A DNA stretch of 64,000 nucleotides, taken from Bradyrhizobium sp. Ghvi. GTDB lineage: Bacteria > Pseudomonadota > Alphaproteobacteria > Rhizobiales > Xanthobacteraceae. The stretch's first letter is position 1. Each line of letters starts with the position of its first letter. The translations under genes and the position numbers were made by a program. Where the stretch lies: assembly GCF_900115265.1 (NCBI RefSeq), contig NZ_FOVU01000001.1:62001-126000 (forward strand), given 5' to 3'. Under the pieces are notes generated by a model. It searched no databases, was not told the origin of the DNA, and saw nothing but the letters and a program-made list of their open reading frames with translations. Shown here piece by piece: positions 1 through 8,125 of this stretch.

Positions 1-1
1 C

Positions 2-829
2 GCGCTCGATCTCGGCATCACGCTGTTCGACACCGCCGACATCTATGCCGGCCAGGGTGGTTCGGAGACGGTGCTCGGCACCGTGCTCGGCGACCGCCGC
101 AAGGAGATCGTGCTGGCGACGAAATACTCCAAGCCGATGGCCGAGGACGGCACCAAGCAGGGCGCCTCGCGCCGCTACATCATGAATGCGGTCGAGGCCA
201 GCCTGAAGCGCCTGAAGACCGATTACATCGATCTCTACCAGCAGCATGATTATGATCCGCTGACGCCGATCGAGGAGAGCCTGCGGGCGCTGGACGATCT
301 CGTCCGGCAGGGCAAAGTGCGCTACATCGGCAATTCGAATTTTCCGGCCTGGCGGATCGCCGAGGCGGAATACGTCGCGCGCGCGATGAATGTCAGCCGC
401 TTCGTGTCCTGCCAGGACGAATACTCCCTCGTCGTGCGGGACATCGAGAAGGACCTGCTGCCGGCAGCAACGGAATACAAGCTCGGCTTGTTGCCGTTCT
501 TCCCGCTCGCCAGCGGCCTCTTGACCGGCAAGTACAAAAGAGGCGAGGCCGCGCCCGAGAACACCCGCTTCGGCCAGACGCCGCGGCTGCGCGACCGTTA
601 CGTCACGCCGCGCAACGAAGATATCGTCGAGAAGCTCCAGGCGTTCGCCAGGGCACGCGGCCATTCGATGCTGGAGCTCGCCTTCTCCTGGCTCGCCGCG
701 CGGCCGCAGGTGTCGAGCGTGATCGCCGGCGCCACCCGCGTCGAACAGGTCGAGCAGAACGTCAAGGCGATCGCCTGGCAGCTTACGGCCGAGGACCTTG
801 CCGAGATCGACAAGATCACGCTGGGTTGA
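2..829 (+). CDS. Aldo/keto reductase (5' end outside window)
   Basis: NAD(P)H-dependent oxidoreductase of the aldo/keto reductase superfamily, cytosolic, substrate unknown. The reading frame is open from base 2, so the N-terminus lies to the left. The first visible residues carry the family signature DTADIY (catalytic Asp and Tyr), followed by ATKYSKP (catalytic Lys) and QQHDYD (catalytic His), so the active-site tetrad is complete. The C-terminal part has the NADP-binding SVIAGATRVEQVEQN segment typical of YajO/Tas-like members. It ends 16 bases before the end of a convergent monooxygenase gene. The GTG at 71 is internal, not the start. Confidence 0.9.
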   Translation, partial: ALDLGITLFDTADIYAGQGGSETVLGTVLGDRRKEIVLATKYSKPMAEDGTKQGASRRYIMNAVEASLKRLKTDYIDLYQQHDYDPLTPIEESLRALDDLVRQGKVRYIGNSNFPAWRIAEAEYVARAMNVSRFVSCQDEYSLVVRDIEKDLLPAATEYKLGLLPFFPLASGLLTGKYKRGEAAPENTRFGQTPRLRDRYVTPRNEDIVEKLQAFARARGHSMLELAFSWLAARPQVSSVIAGATRVEQVEQNVKAIAWQLTAEDLAEIDKITLG

Positions 830-845
830 TTCTTGCGGCCCGGCG

Positions 846-1169
846 CTATTTGGCGCCGCGTCCCACCGTCTGCACCACTTCGAAGCCTTCGAACTGGGGA
901 TGGCCGAGATAGAGCGGCTTGTTGTCGCCGGCCTTGTGATGGGCCGCGCGAAACGCCTCCGATTTGGTCCAGGCTTCGAAGGCGGCGTGATTGGCCCACA
1001 CCGTGTGCGAGGCATAGAGCGTATGGTCCTCGAGCTCGGGCCCGCGCAGCAGATGGAATTCGACGAAGCCCGGCACCTTGTCCAGATAGGTATCGCGCGA
1101 CAGCCAGACTTGCTCGAAGGCAGCTTCCGATCCCTTGGCGACACGGAAGCGGTTCATGGCGATGTACAT
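846..1169 (-). CDS. IsdG/HmuQ-like heme-degrading monooxygenase (ABM domain)
   Basis: 107-residue protein of the antibiotic-biosynthesis-monooxygenase fold. Asn6, Trp67 and His77 match in position the Asn7/Trp67/His77 catalytic set of staphylococcal IsdG, which opens the heme ring and releases iron. Rhizobial relatives (HmuQ, HmuD of Bradyrhizobium) are known heme oxygenases of this class, so heme degradation is likely. The length is normal for the family. No heme transporter or iron regulator is visible next to it; the gene stands alone between an aldo/keto reductase and a repeat. A general ABM or quinol monooxygenase is the alternative, but the catalytic triad argues against it. Confidence 0.8.
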   Translation of the reverse strand: MYIAMNRFRVAKGSEAAFEQVWLSRDTYLDKVPGFVEFHLLRGPELEDHTLYASHTVWANHAAFEAWTKSEAFRAAHHKAGDNKPLYLGHPQFEGFEVVQTVGRGAK

Positions 1170-1204
1170 GGGTGATGGTCTCCTGGAGCTCGGGCCATTA
1201 TCTC

Positions 1205-1333
1205 GTCATTCCGGGATGCGCCGCAAGGCGCAGGCCCGGAATCCATCTGGCGGCGGAGCATGTCGAGGAATGGATTCTCAGGTGCGCAATTGCGCACCAT
1301 AGTTCGCGCCAAAAGGCGCGCCCCCGGAATGAC
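1205..1333. repeat. Dispersed palindromic repeat, class A (TCATTCCGGG type), with inserted GGTGCGCAATTGCGCACC palindrome
   Basis: The intergenic stretch starts with TCATTCCGGG and ends with its complement CCCGGAATGA, enclosing GCGCC-rich inner stems. A perfect 18-base palindrome lies at 1281-1298. Elements with the same ends recur at 19454, 26476, 28484, 31779 and 40601. It is REP-like, non-coding, and lies between convergent or tail-facing genes. Confidence 0.75.
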
Positions 1334-1341
1334 GGCGGTAA

Positions 1342-2559
1342 TTAAGCCATCAGCCCCTTCATCGGCCTTGCGCTTGCGCTATTCGGGAACACGGTCTGTG
1401 CCAGCACCTGATCAGACAGGCCGAACTGTCCCTGCAGCACGCCCTTGATCACGGAGCGCAGGTCGGTGGTCGGCTTGAGGTCGCGCCCCTCATAGAGATT
1501 GGCGGGCTTGAGCCCGGGCCAATCGGAGATGACGCGGCCGCCCTTCACCGCGCCGCCGGCGAGCAGCGCGATCGTGCCGGTGCCGTGGTCGGTGCCATCG
1601 GTGCCGTTGATGCGCGCAGTGCGGCCGAACTCGGTGGCGACGACGACGACAGTGTCGCGCCAGCGCTCGGCGAGGCCACTTTCGAATTCGGCGAGCGCGC
1701 TGTCGAGACCGCCGAGCAGGAAAGCGAGTCGCCCGACCGGGCCGCCTTCATTGGCATGGGTGTCCCAGCCGTCGAAAGCGAGCGCGGCGATGCGCGGACC
1801 ATCATCGGCAGCCATCAATTTTGCCGCGCCGCGCGCGACCTGCCGCATCTGCGCGACGGCGTTGCCCGGCTTCGGCTTCATGTCGTCGCCGCTCGCGGCC
1901 TTCTCGAGCTGGAGGCCCTGCGTCAGCGCCGCGGCCAGCGCGGGATCGCGATGACGGTAGAGGTCGACCAGCCGCATCGCGGTGTCGTCATCGGCCTGCG
2001 GCAGTGCGACCGGGGCCCAGCCGACGGTCGGCGCGTTGCCGCGCAGCACCAGCGGCGTGGTGGGGCCGACCGCAAGTCCGCTCGACACGCGCTCGCCGCG
2101 CGGCAGCGCCTCCAGCGCGCGGTTGAGCCAGCCGGACTGCACGCGGCCGGGACCGGCATAGCCGCTCTCGAGCACGTCCTGGCCGTCGAAATGCGAGCGA
2201 TCGCGATAGGGCGTTGCGACGGCATGGATCACGGCCGCATGCTGGTCGCGATACATGCGCGCGAATTCCGGCATCGCCGGGTGCAGCGCGAAGAAGCCGT
2301 CGAGCCTGGTCGCGGGATGCGCGCCGTCCGTGGCGAGCGCGATCGAACCGTGCAAGCCAGCATAATCGGGATCGCCGACCGGCGCGACGGTCGCCAATCC
2401 ATCGAGCGCGCCGCGCAGGATCACCACGACGAGGCGCGGGTCGCGTCCATCGGCCGCGCGCGCGAATTTCGGCAAATAGGCCCAGGCCGCGAAGGACGCA
2501 CCGCCGAGCAGCAGGCCGCGACGCGAGGTGAGGAGCCGGTTTTCGACGCAGTCGATCAT
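1342..2559 (-). CDS. DUF1501 family protein, Tat-exported
   Basis: 405-residue protein of the DUF1501 family, related to alkaline-phosphatase/sulfatase folds; the function is unknown. The N-terminus has a twin-arginine signal (SRRGLLLGG, Arg13-Arg14) and an Ala-rich cleavage region ending FARA, so it is predicted to be exported folded. Family blocks include GALDGL, HPAMPEF, FDGWDTHAN, EFGRTARINGTDGTDHG and the C-terminal SVIKGVLQ. The ATG at 2559 is chosen because AGGAG sits 7 bases upstream; the ATG at 2565 overlaps that site and the stop of the upstream gene. It is co-transcribed with the DUF1800 gene, with only two bases between stop and start. The two families are known to occur as a pair. 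Confidence 0.88.
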   Translation of the reverse strand: MIDCVENRLLTSRRGLLLGGASFAAWAYLPKFARAADGRDPRLVVVILRGALDGLATVAPVGDPDYAGLHGSIALATDGAHPATRLDGFFALHPAMPEFARMYRDQHAAVIHAVATPYRDRSHFDGQDVLESGYAGPGRVQSGWLNRALEALPRGERVSSGLAVGPTTPLVLRGNAPTVGWAPVALPQADDDTAMRLVDLYRHRDPALAAALTQGLQLEKAASGDDMKPKPGNAVAQMRQVARGAAKLMAADDGPRIAALAFDGWDTHANEGGPVGRLAFLLGGLDSALAEFESGLAERWRDTVVVVATEFGRTARINGTDGTDHGTGTIALLAGGAVKGGRVISDWPGLKPANLYEGRDLKPTTDLRSVIKGVLQGQFGLSDQVLAQTVFPNSASARPMKGLMA

Positions 2560-2561
2560 CT

Positions 2562-4124
2562 TCATCTCCTCTGTATCTCCGGCGACATCAACAGCAGCGC
2601 CAGCGCCTGCTGGCGCGATTCCGCGCGCTCGATGGTTTTGCGCGTTTCGGGCGACGCCGCATCGCCCGCGGCGAACTCCAGCAGATCGAGCGGATCGATG
2701 TTGGGCCCGAGCCGCGCACCCATCTGCGAGGCAATGTCGAGCCGGAGCTTCATGCCCTCGGGCGCAGCCCAGGCCGCAGCCGTATCGGGGAAACCGTTCG
2801 GCCCTGCCGGCGTCCACAGCGGCTGGCCGAGCAGGTTCAGACTGTTGAGATAGAACCCGGGATCCTCCGGCACACGCGCCAGCAGCCGGCCGCTTGCGAC
2901 CAGGAAATCATAAGGCGAGCGCATTTTGGTCAGCGGCGCCTTCCAGGCCTCATCGGAATCGACCAGCGACGTGGCGAGCGCTTTGAGATCGCCGTCGGTC
3001 TTGACGAACACGTCGCGCAAGCGCGCCACCAGCGCCGGTGGCGGATCGTCGGCGACGAAATGCCGGACGAATTTCGTGGCAATGAAATTCGCCGTCGAAG
3101 GATGGCGCGCGATGTCTGCAAGCGCAGCCTCGCCCTGGGCCAGTCCGTTCGCCTCATAGGTCTTGCCGAGCAGCACCTGCGGCCCGGGCTGATGCGCATT
3201 GGCGTTGAAAGCGAAGGAGCCGGGCGCCCCGATCTGACCCTTACGACCGGCGAAGGTCCAGCCGGTGATGATGCGCGCAAGCGAGGTGACGTCCTCTTGC
3301 GTGTAACCGCCGCCGACGCCGAGCGTGTGCAGCTCCATGATCTCGCGTGCGAGATTCTCGTTCAACCCGCGCTTGCGGTTCTGGCCTGCGCGCGAATCCG
3401 GGCCGAGCGATTGCTGGTTGTCGAGGAAGAACAGCATCGCCGGATGCTGCTCGACCGCCTTCAGCATGTCGGCGAATCGCCCGAGCACATGCGGACGGAT
3501 CGCCTCGCGCTCGAACGCGCCGGCCCACATCCGCGCCAGCTCGCCCTTGCTCGCCGAGATGCAGAAATGGTTGGACCAGAACACGACCAGGCGCTCGGTG
3601 AAGCCGCAATCGACCATCATCGCCCGCTGCAACCGCGCCAGCGCTTCGGTGCGAAAAGTTTTCTGGATCACGTTGAGCGGCTGCGCCGGCTTTGCCGCAG
3701 CCGGCGGCGCGGCGCCCGGTTGCATGCCGTCAGGCTTCATCGCGCCGTCGGCCGGCTTCGCCTCGGCCATCGGGCCGGCGATCTCGGCGGTTACGGTGTT
3801 CAGTGACAGGTTGCGCCGCAATTTGCCGTCGGGCTTCTGGTCGGCCGGCGCCTGCGGAGCCGGTGCCTCCGTCGGTGCGCCGGCTTTCGCCGCTTCGCGC
3901 GCCTGCTTGACCTGATCCTGATAGGTGAACGCGGCCTGCCCGAGCTGCGGCGTCGATTGCAGGCCCGGCGTCTCCAGCAACACGCCGTAGGGACGGGCGA
4001 GCTCCGCCTTCACAAAGCCTCTGGGATCGGAGGCCGCATTGATGAGATCGCCGGAGGCGCCGCCGCGCGCACCAAGGCCGAAGCGGTTGAGCGCAACGAG
4101 GGCGGCTTGCGAGTCGCGAGCCAT
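2562..4124 (-). CDS. DUF1800 domain-containing protein
   Basis: 520-residue DUF1800 protein. It opens with ALVALNRFGLGARGG (family start ALNRxxFGxxP-like). The core contains RLVVFWSNHFCIS, NENLAREIMELHTLGVGGGYTQEDV and ARIITGWT, all hallmark DUF1800 blocks, and ends with LLLMSPEIQRR. An insert of about 80 residues rich in Ala, Pro and Lys (roughly residues 75-155) separates the N-terminal helix from the core; it is probably a flexible linker. No signal peptide is evident. It is first in an operon with the Tat-exported DUF1501 protein. The biochemical role is unknown; the pair is often described as secreted partner proteins. Confidence 0.88.
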   Translation of the reverse strand: MARDSQAALVALNRFGLGARGGASGDLINAASDPRGFVKAELARPYGVLLETPGLQSTPQLGQAAFTYQDQVKQAREAAKAGAPTEAPAPQAPADQKPDGKLRRNLSLNTVTAEIAGPMAEAKPADGAMKPDGMQPGAAPPAAAKPAQPLNVIQKTFRTEALARLQRAMMVDCGFTERLVVFWSNHFCISASKGELARMWAGAFEREAIRPHVLGRFADMLKAVEQHPAMLFFLDNQQSLGPDSRAGQNRKRGLNENLAREIMELHTLGVGGGYTQEDVTSLARIITGWTFAGRKGQIGAPGSFAFNANAHQPGPQVLLGKTYEANGLAQGEAALADIARHPSTANFIATKFVRHFVADDPPPALVARLRDVFVKTDGDLKALATSLVDSDEAWKAPLTKMRSPYDFLVASGRLLARVPEDPGFYLNSLNLLGQPLWTPAGPNGFPDTAAAWAAPEGMKLRLDIASQMGARLGPNIDPLDLLEFAAGDAASPETRKTIERAESRQQALALLLMSPEIQRR

Positions 4125-4238
4125 CGATTTGTTCTCCGCGTGGAACCAACCGCTTTTCGAGCGTGTCAGTGAGTCCTAATATACCGAAGCGGGAGATGAA
4201 CCCGGTATGAAAATCACGGCGAAGCCTTGGCGCAAATC

Positions 4239-4442
4239 ATGACAATTTCGAAAGAATTCGCATTGCAGGAACCGCCGGCACGCCGCCTCACCTGCTCCCG
4301 CTGCGGCACCGAGTTCGGCTGCGATCTCTCCGGCAATTGCTGGTGCGCGGAGGAGACGGCGCGACTGCCGATGCCGGTGAAGGGCGAGGATTGCCTGTGC
4401 CGGGATTGTTTGCGCAAGGCGGCGGCGGAGGCCGTTTCGTAG
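4239..4442 (+). CDS. Cysteine-rich CWC-family small protein
   Basis: 67 residues from the ATG at 4239 (an in-frame TTG lies at 4227). Eight cysteines are arranged as CSRCG, GCD, NCWC and DCLCRDC, the pattern of the Cys_rich_CWC family, which is probably a structural zinc-binding fold. Function unknown. It is divergent from the DUF1800 gene. The TAG stop codon is the first three bases of the class B repeat that follows (4440-4496). Confidence 0.75.
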   Translation: MTISKEFALQEPPARRLTCSRCGTEFGCDLSGNCWCAEETARLPMPVKGEDCLCRDCLRKAAAEAVS

Positions 4443-4496
4443 GGTGGGTTATGCCAAGCACATGCGCTTCGCGCGCTGCTTAGCTAACCCACCCTA
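4440..4496. repeat. Dispersed palindromic repeat, class B (TAGGGTGGGTTA ends)
   Basis: A short element with 12-base perfect inverted ends, TAGGGTGGGTTA at 4440-4451 and TAACCCACCCTA at 4485-4496, around a GCGCGAAGCGC-like inner hairpin. The same ends occur at 20681-20820 and 31256-31365. Its first TAG is the stop codon of the CWC gene. It could also act as a bidirectional terminator between this gene and the convergent GST. Confidence 0.75.
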
Positions 4497-4502
4497 GGAA
4501 GA

Positions 4503-5198
4503 TTACACCGCATATCCCGGCGATTTCCGCGCCATGCCGCCAAACGCATCGAGCAGCTTTTCCCGCCACGCATAGACCGGATCGTCAGGCTCCAGCAGCG
4601 TGAACGGGCTCACCACCCGCGCCCATTGGAAGCCGCCGAACACGATGTAGTCGGCATAGTCAGGCGCGCTGCCGCCGATGAAGGGCTGCGTCTTGAAGGT
4701 CTGGCGCAACACCTCCAGCGATTTGCGGAAAGCGACGACGCCGGTATCGCGGCTCGCCATGATCTCTTCCAGCCGCTTGCCAAAGCGCGCCTCCCGCGAT
4801 TGCCGGAAATAGGCGGCATCGGCGTCGGCAAGATTTTTCGGAATGTCGGCGATGATGAGCGGAAAGATGCCGCCGACGATGGCGATGTCGCCCCAGGCAT
4901 TGATCATGCGCGCCATGGCGCGGCCGCCCTCGCCGCCGAACAGCGACGGCCGATCCGGGAAATTGTCTTCAAGATAATTCGCGATCGTCCAGGAATCGAC
5001 CACCGGCTTGTCGTGATGCAGCAGCACCGGCACCCGTTCCGAGCCGTGCGGGGCGATCGCACTCTTCTCGCTGAAACGCCAGGGCAGCGATTCCGCCGTC
5101 AGCCCCTTATGCGCCAGCGCCATCCGCGTGCGCCAGCAGAACGGGCTGAACGGGCGCGAGGCATCGGTGCCGACGAGTTCGTAGAGTTTGAGCGACAT
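4503..5198 (-). CDS. Glutathione S-transferase family protein
   Basis: 231-residue two-domain GST. The N-terminal thioredoxin-like half (residues 1-85) has PFSPFCWRTRMALAHKGL and the cis-Pro segment ERVPVLLHHDKPVVDSWTI, followed by IANYLEDNFPD (glutathione-contacting E/D-S type loop). The rest is the all-helical C-terminal domain ending near RKSPGYAV. It may conjugate or reduce glutathione adducts in the cytosol; the substrate is unknown. It is monocistronic, followed downstream by the class B repeat and preceded upstream by a repeat of another type. Confidence 0.85.
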   Translation of the reverse strand: MSLKLYELVGTDASRPFSPFCWRTRMALAHKGLTAESLPWRFSEKSAIAPHGSERVPVLLHHDKPVVDSWTIANYLEDNFPDRPSLFGGEGGRAMARMINAWGDIAIVGGIFPLIIADIPKNLADADAAYFRQSREARFGKRLEEIMASRDTGVVAFRKSLEVLRQTFKTQPFIGGSAPDYADYIVFGGFQWARVVSPFTLLEPDDPVYAWREKLLDAFGGMARKSPGYAV

Positions 5199-5208
5199 GT
5201 TGTTGTTC

Positions 5209-5325
5209 CGTCATTGCGAGGAGCGGCGACGTGTCCTCCGAAGCCTTGGCGAAGGCGGAAGCAATCTGGTCTATCACCGCGGAGGCATTCTGGATTGCTT
5301 CGCTGGCGCTCGCAATGACGATGTG
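5209..5325. repeat. Dispersed repeat, class E (GTCATTGCGAG...CTCGCAATGAC)
   Basis: Inverted ends GTCATTGCGAG near 5211 and CTCGCAATGACG near 5322 enclose internal GAAGCAATC/GATTGCTTC segments. This looks like the widespread Bradyrhizobium/alphaproteobacterial intergenic element of that sequence. It separates the GST start from the end of the 76-residue gene and codes for nothing. Confidence 0.65.
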
Positions 5326-5328
5326 ACG

Positions 5329-5559
5329 CTACCGCCCGTTGGTGCGCAGCAGCCGCTCGCCGTCTTCAGTCACCGCGATGACAAGGCCGATGCCGGGCAG
5401 CGTCTCGCGGGCGACGAAGCCGCGATCGGCGGCGTCTTCCCAGATGGTGAGGCGCGGACACGAGGTCTTCCAGGTCGCGATCACCTCGGCATAGGCGCGC
5501 GGCTCGCGCGCGACCCATTCGACGAAATCCAGCACCAGCGGGTCGGCTTTACCGCTCAT
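5329..5559 (-). CDS. Small conserved hypothetical protein coupled to TSUP permease
   Basis: 76 residues beginning MSGKADPLVLDFVEW. No signal peptide or membrane segment is visible; the C-terminal half (GFVARETLPGIGLVIAVTEDGERLL) resembles a small winged-helix or beta segment. Its ATG overlaps the stop of the TauE/SafE-like permease in an ATGA arrangement, so the two are translationally coupled and probably act together. The family is not recognised. Confidence 0.65.
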   Translation of the reverse strand: MSGKADPLVLDFVEWVAREPRAYAEVIATWKTSCPRLTIWEDAADRGFVARETLPGIGLVIAVTEDGERLLRTNGR

Positions 5560-6335
5560 TGCAAACCTCCCTTGTCGATGGCAGCGAGCACCGGCGTGCG
5601 AATCAGCAGCCAGCCGCCATAGGCGATGTAGTAGCAGGCGATGGTGGTGATCAGCTTGTACGACCAGGCGACGAATTGCTGGTCGGTCATGGCTTCGAGC
5701 AGGCGCCGCGCCAGCGTGGTGCCGAGCATCGAGGCTGCGATCGCGACGCCGGCGAGCACGGGATCGAGACTCGCCGCCTGGTCGATGATGCCGCCGAAAT
5801 AGATCAGCTTGGTGAAATGGCTGACGACCTGGCACATCGCCTTCGTCGCCACCTTCTCGCGCCGGCCGAAATTGCCGCCGAGGAAGAACGTGTCGAGCAG
5901 CGGACCGGAAACGCCGGTCATCAGCATCAATCCCATGCAGATCGTGCCGTAGACCGTACCCTGCCAGAGGCGATCAGGGTCGGGCTTGATGTTGGTCGGC
6001 AGCAGCCGCGCCATGAACGGCGTGGCGCCCAGCATCAAGAGCGCGATCGGCTTGTCAGGCACGTAGCGGGTGAGCGACCAGGCGGCGAGCGCGATGACCG
6101 CGCCGGCCAGATAGTTCGCCACCGCCCGCCAGCGGATATGCGCCCGCCACAGCAGAGCGCGCCAGCCATTCGAGGCCATCTGCGTGATCGCATGCAGCAC
6201 CATCGCGGTCGGCAGCGGCATCAGGGCCAGCAGCACGCCGATCAGGATCAGCCCGCCCGCCATGCCGAACAGCCCCGACAGGAACGCGGTGCCGACCATC
6301 AGCAATCCGAGGGCAGCGATCATGATGGGCGTCAC
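5556..6335 (-). CDS. TSUP (TauE/SafE) family inner-membrane permease
   Basis: 259-residue multi-pass membrane protein of the TauE/SafE anion-export family. Family signatures are the Gly-rich first helix (LLMVGTAFLSGLFGMAGGLILIGVL is the characteristic loop after TM1) and the second-half repeat GVSGPLLDTFFLGGNFGRREKVATKAMCQVVSHFTKLIYFG. About seven or eight hydrophobic segments are visible. The family moves sulfite, sulfoacetate or other organic anions; the substrate here cannot be read. It is divergent from a LysR-type gene, which is a plausible but unproven regulator. Confidence 0.85.
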   Translation of the reverse strand: MTPIMIAALGLLMVGTAFLSGLFGMAGGLILIGVLLALMPLPTAMVLHAITQMASNGWRALLWRAHIRWRAVANYLAGAVIALAAWSLTRYVPDKPIALLMLGATPFMARLLPTNIKPDPDRLWQGTVYGTICMGLMLMTGVSGPLLDTFFLGGNFGRREKVATKAMCQVVSHFTKLIYFGGIIDQAASLDPVLAGVAIAASMLGTTLARRLLEAMTDQQFVAWSYKLITTIACYYIAYGGWLLIRTPVLAAIDKGGLQ

Positions 6336-6379
6336 GGGGCGGTTCTCCTGGTAGGGCAGTCAGGGACGCAGGCTGTTCA

Positions 6380-6424
6380 TTCTCCCTCGCCCCGCTTGCG
6401 GGGAGAGGCGAAGGGGAAGGTGCC
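6380..6424. repeat. Short class D repeat (CTCGCCCCGCTTGCGGGGAGAGG hairpin)
   Basis: A compact hairpin CCCCGCttGCGGGG flanked by CTC/GAG pairs in the 157-base gap between the permease and the LysR gene. Related longer elements lie at 33779-33920 and 38061-38217. It may affect the divergent promoters here. Confidence 0.55.
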
Positions 6425-6492
6425 TCGCTTGCCGCGTTCGCGCAAACTGAGTTATCTTGCCCTGGCATCAGCTTTCCTGAGGGTGAATTCAT

Positions 6493-7407
6493 TTGCGCCG
6501 CCTGCTCTTTCTCAACGGCATCAAGGCATTCGAGGCCGCGGCGCGAACCGGCAGCTTTGCCGGGGCCGGCCTCGAGCTGAGCGTGTCGGCGGCCGCCGTC
6601 AGCCGCATGGTGCATCTCTTGGAAGAGCGGCTCGGGGTCGCGCTGTTCGAGCGCAAGGCGAACAGGCTGGTGCTGACCCAGGCCGGCCGCGCCTATCAAA
6701 GCGGGCTGACGCCGATCTTCGATGCGCTCGCCAGCCTCACCGCGCAGGTGACGGCGCCTGCGAGCGTGCGCGTGCTCACCATCGGCGTCGGCCACACCTT
6801 TGCGATGCGCTGGCTGATCCCGCGCCTGTCGGAATTTCGCAGCGAGGAGCCCGACATCGAAGTGCGTTTCACGACCGGCGGCGCGTCGGTGCCGTTCGGC
6901 GAGGACTGGAGCTGCGGCATCAAGCTTGGCACCGGCGACTGGCCGGGGCTCGTGGCCGAGCCTCTGTTCGCCGGCGATTTGACGCCGGTTTGCGTGCCCC
7001 GCCTCGCCACGTCGTTGAAGCGTCCGGCCGACCTCAAGGGCCCCAGCCTGATCCGCGTCGAACATTCGCCGGAGGACTGGCCACTCTGGCTGAAGGCCGC
7101 GAACCTTCCCCGCATCAATCCGCGCGGACCGGAGTTCCAGTTCTACGGCCAGGCGCTCCAGGCCGCCGTCGACGGGCTCGGCATTGCCATGGGCATCCGG
7201 CCCTATATCGACGACGATCTCGCCGCCGGCCGGCTGGTCGCGCCATTCGACCTTTCCGTCCCCAAGGGCATGCGTTGGTACCTGCTCTACCGCAGTTTCC
7301 AGACCGAACAGCGCGACTTCGCCGCGTTCCGCCGCTGGATCATGCGGGCGGCCGCGGAACCGGCAACCCGTCCGCGGCGATCCGGACGCAGTGTCGCACG
7401 GAACTGA
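6493..7407 (+). CDS. LysR-type transcriptional regulator (GcvA-like)
   Basis: 304 residues with an N-terminal winged helix-turn-helix (LNGIKAFEAAARTGSFAGAGLELSVS...LEERLGVALFERKANRLVLTQAGRAY, about residues 6-62) and a periplasmic-binding-protein-like effector domain. The opening LNGIKAFEAAAR and the phrase RVEHSPEDWPLWLKAA resemble the GcvA subgroup. The start is the TTG at 6493, which keeps the LRxLxAFE helix near the N-terminus; no ATG fits. Divergent from the TSUP permease, which is the obvious candidate target. Confidence 0.87.
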   Translation: MRRLLFLNGIKAFEAAARTGSFAGAGLELSVSAAAVSRMVHLLEERLGVALFERKANRLVLTQAGRAYQSGLTPIFDALASLTAQVTAPASVRVLTIGVGHTFAMRWLIPRLSEFRSEEPDIEVRFTTGGASVPFGEDWSCGIKLGTGDWPGLVAEPLFAGDLTPVCVPRLATSLKRPADLKGPSLIRVEHSPEDWPLWLKAANLPRINPRGPEFQFYGQALQAAVDGLGIAMGIRPYIDDDLAAGRLVAPFDLSVPKGMRWYLLYRSFQTEQRDFAAFRRWIMRAAAEPATRPRRSGRSVARN

Positions 7408-7515
7408 GCGCCCGATTGGGTGAAAAAGCCCACCGGCTTGTGAACCGCTTCACATTCCGGAATCCGCAAACGTGGTCCTCTGACCCTCCGACATGAGCGC
7501 ATTTGGGGACTACCA

Positions 7516-7743
7516 ATGACGACACTTTACGATGGCTTTGACATCGAATCCTTCGAAGCTGGCAAGGGACTGTGGCACGCCCGGATCAGGCGCGCCGATT
7601 TCAGCCCGGTTGCCATCGACGGCGTGCTGTTTCCGACCATGGAAGTCGGCTTCGCCTGGCCCGATCCCGATGCGGCGATCGCGGACGCCAAGCATCACAT
7701 CGACCGCTTCCGCGGGCACGCGGACGACAGCGACGACGAATAA
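7516..7743 (+). CDS. Small hypothetical protein, acidic C-terminus
   Basis: 75 residues, MTTLYDGFDIESFEAGKGLWHARIRRAD, with a short beta-rich core and an acidic tail (DDSDDE). A good Shine-Dalgarno GGGGA lies about 7 bases before the ATG. No known domain recognised. It runs in the same direction as the next small gene, 59 bases downstream. Confidence 0.65.
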   Translation: MTTLYDGFDIESFEAGKGLWHARIRRADFSPVAIDGVLFPTMEVGFAWPDPDAAIADAKHHIDRFRGHADDSDDE

Positions 7744-7802
7744 GCCCAACGACAGCAATTGGACCAAGTTACAGCGCGGCATAACAGGGGGGACATCGGT
7801 TC

Positions 7803-8033
7803 ATGTCAGTCATCGAACTCGACGACGATCCGCGGCCGAGAATCTATTCGCGTAAGGTGGTGTCGATATGCCCGGAATGCGACGGCGACCTCACGGTGCT
7901 CCGTGTGATCGGCGGCCGCGCCGGGTGCGAGTACTGGACCATGCGCTGCACCGACTGCGGCGGGATCCATCTCGACATCCTCGAACCGCGCCTGACGGTT
8001 GTGGATGGGGACGGACCGCTGCCGGCGGCGTAG
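7803..8033 (+). CDS. Small zinc-ribbon-like protein
   Basis: 76 residues with two CxxC knuckles (CPECDGD and MRCTDCGG), the layout of a zinc ribbon, and flanking beta strands (TVLRVIGGRAGCEYWTMRC). A strong GGGGGGA ribosome site precedes the ATG by about 10 bases. Function unknown; it could be a nucleic-acid or protein-binding zinc ribbon. It lies directly upstream of uvrB. Confidence 0.68.
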   Translation: MSVIELDDDPRPRIYSRKVVSICPECDGDLTVLRVIGGRAGCEYWTMRCTDCGGIHLDILEPRLTVVDGDGPLPAA

Positions 8034-8125
8034 TTTCGAGCCTGCTGCCAACCTGCTGTCAGCAGCCTGCGCGCAGACGGGTATTCGCCCTTTTCTGAAG
8101 GGCGGACTCGTCCCATATTCGCCCC

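Noticed and set aside
5559..7496. A 645-codon frame spanning the TSUP gene and LysR gene
   Set aside because: It is antisense to the permease and out of frame with LysR; both real genes have clear domain signatures.
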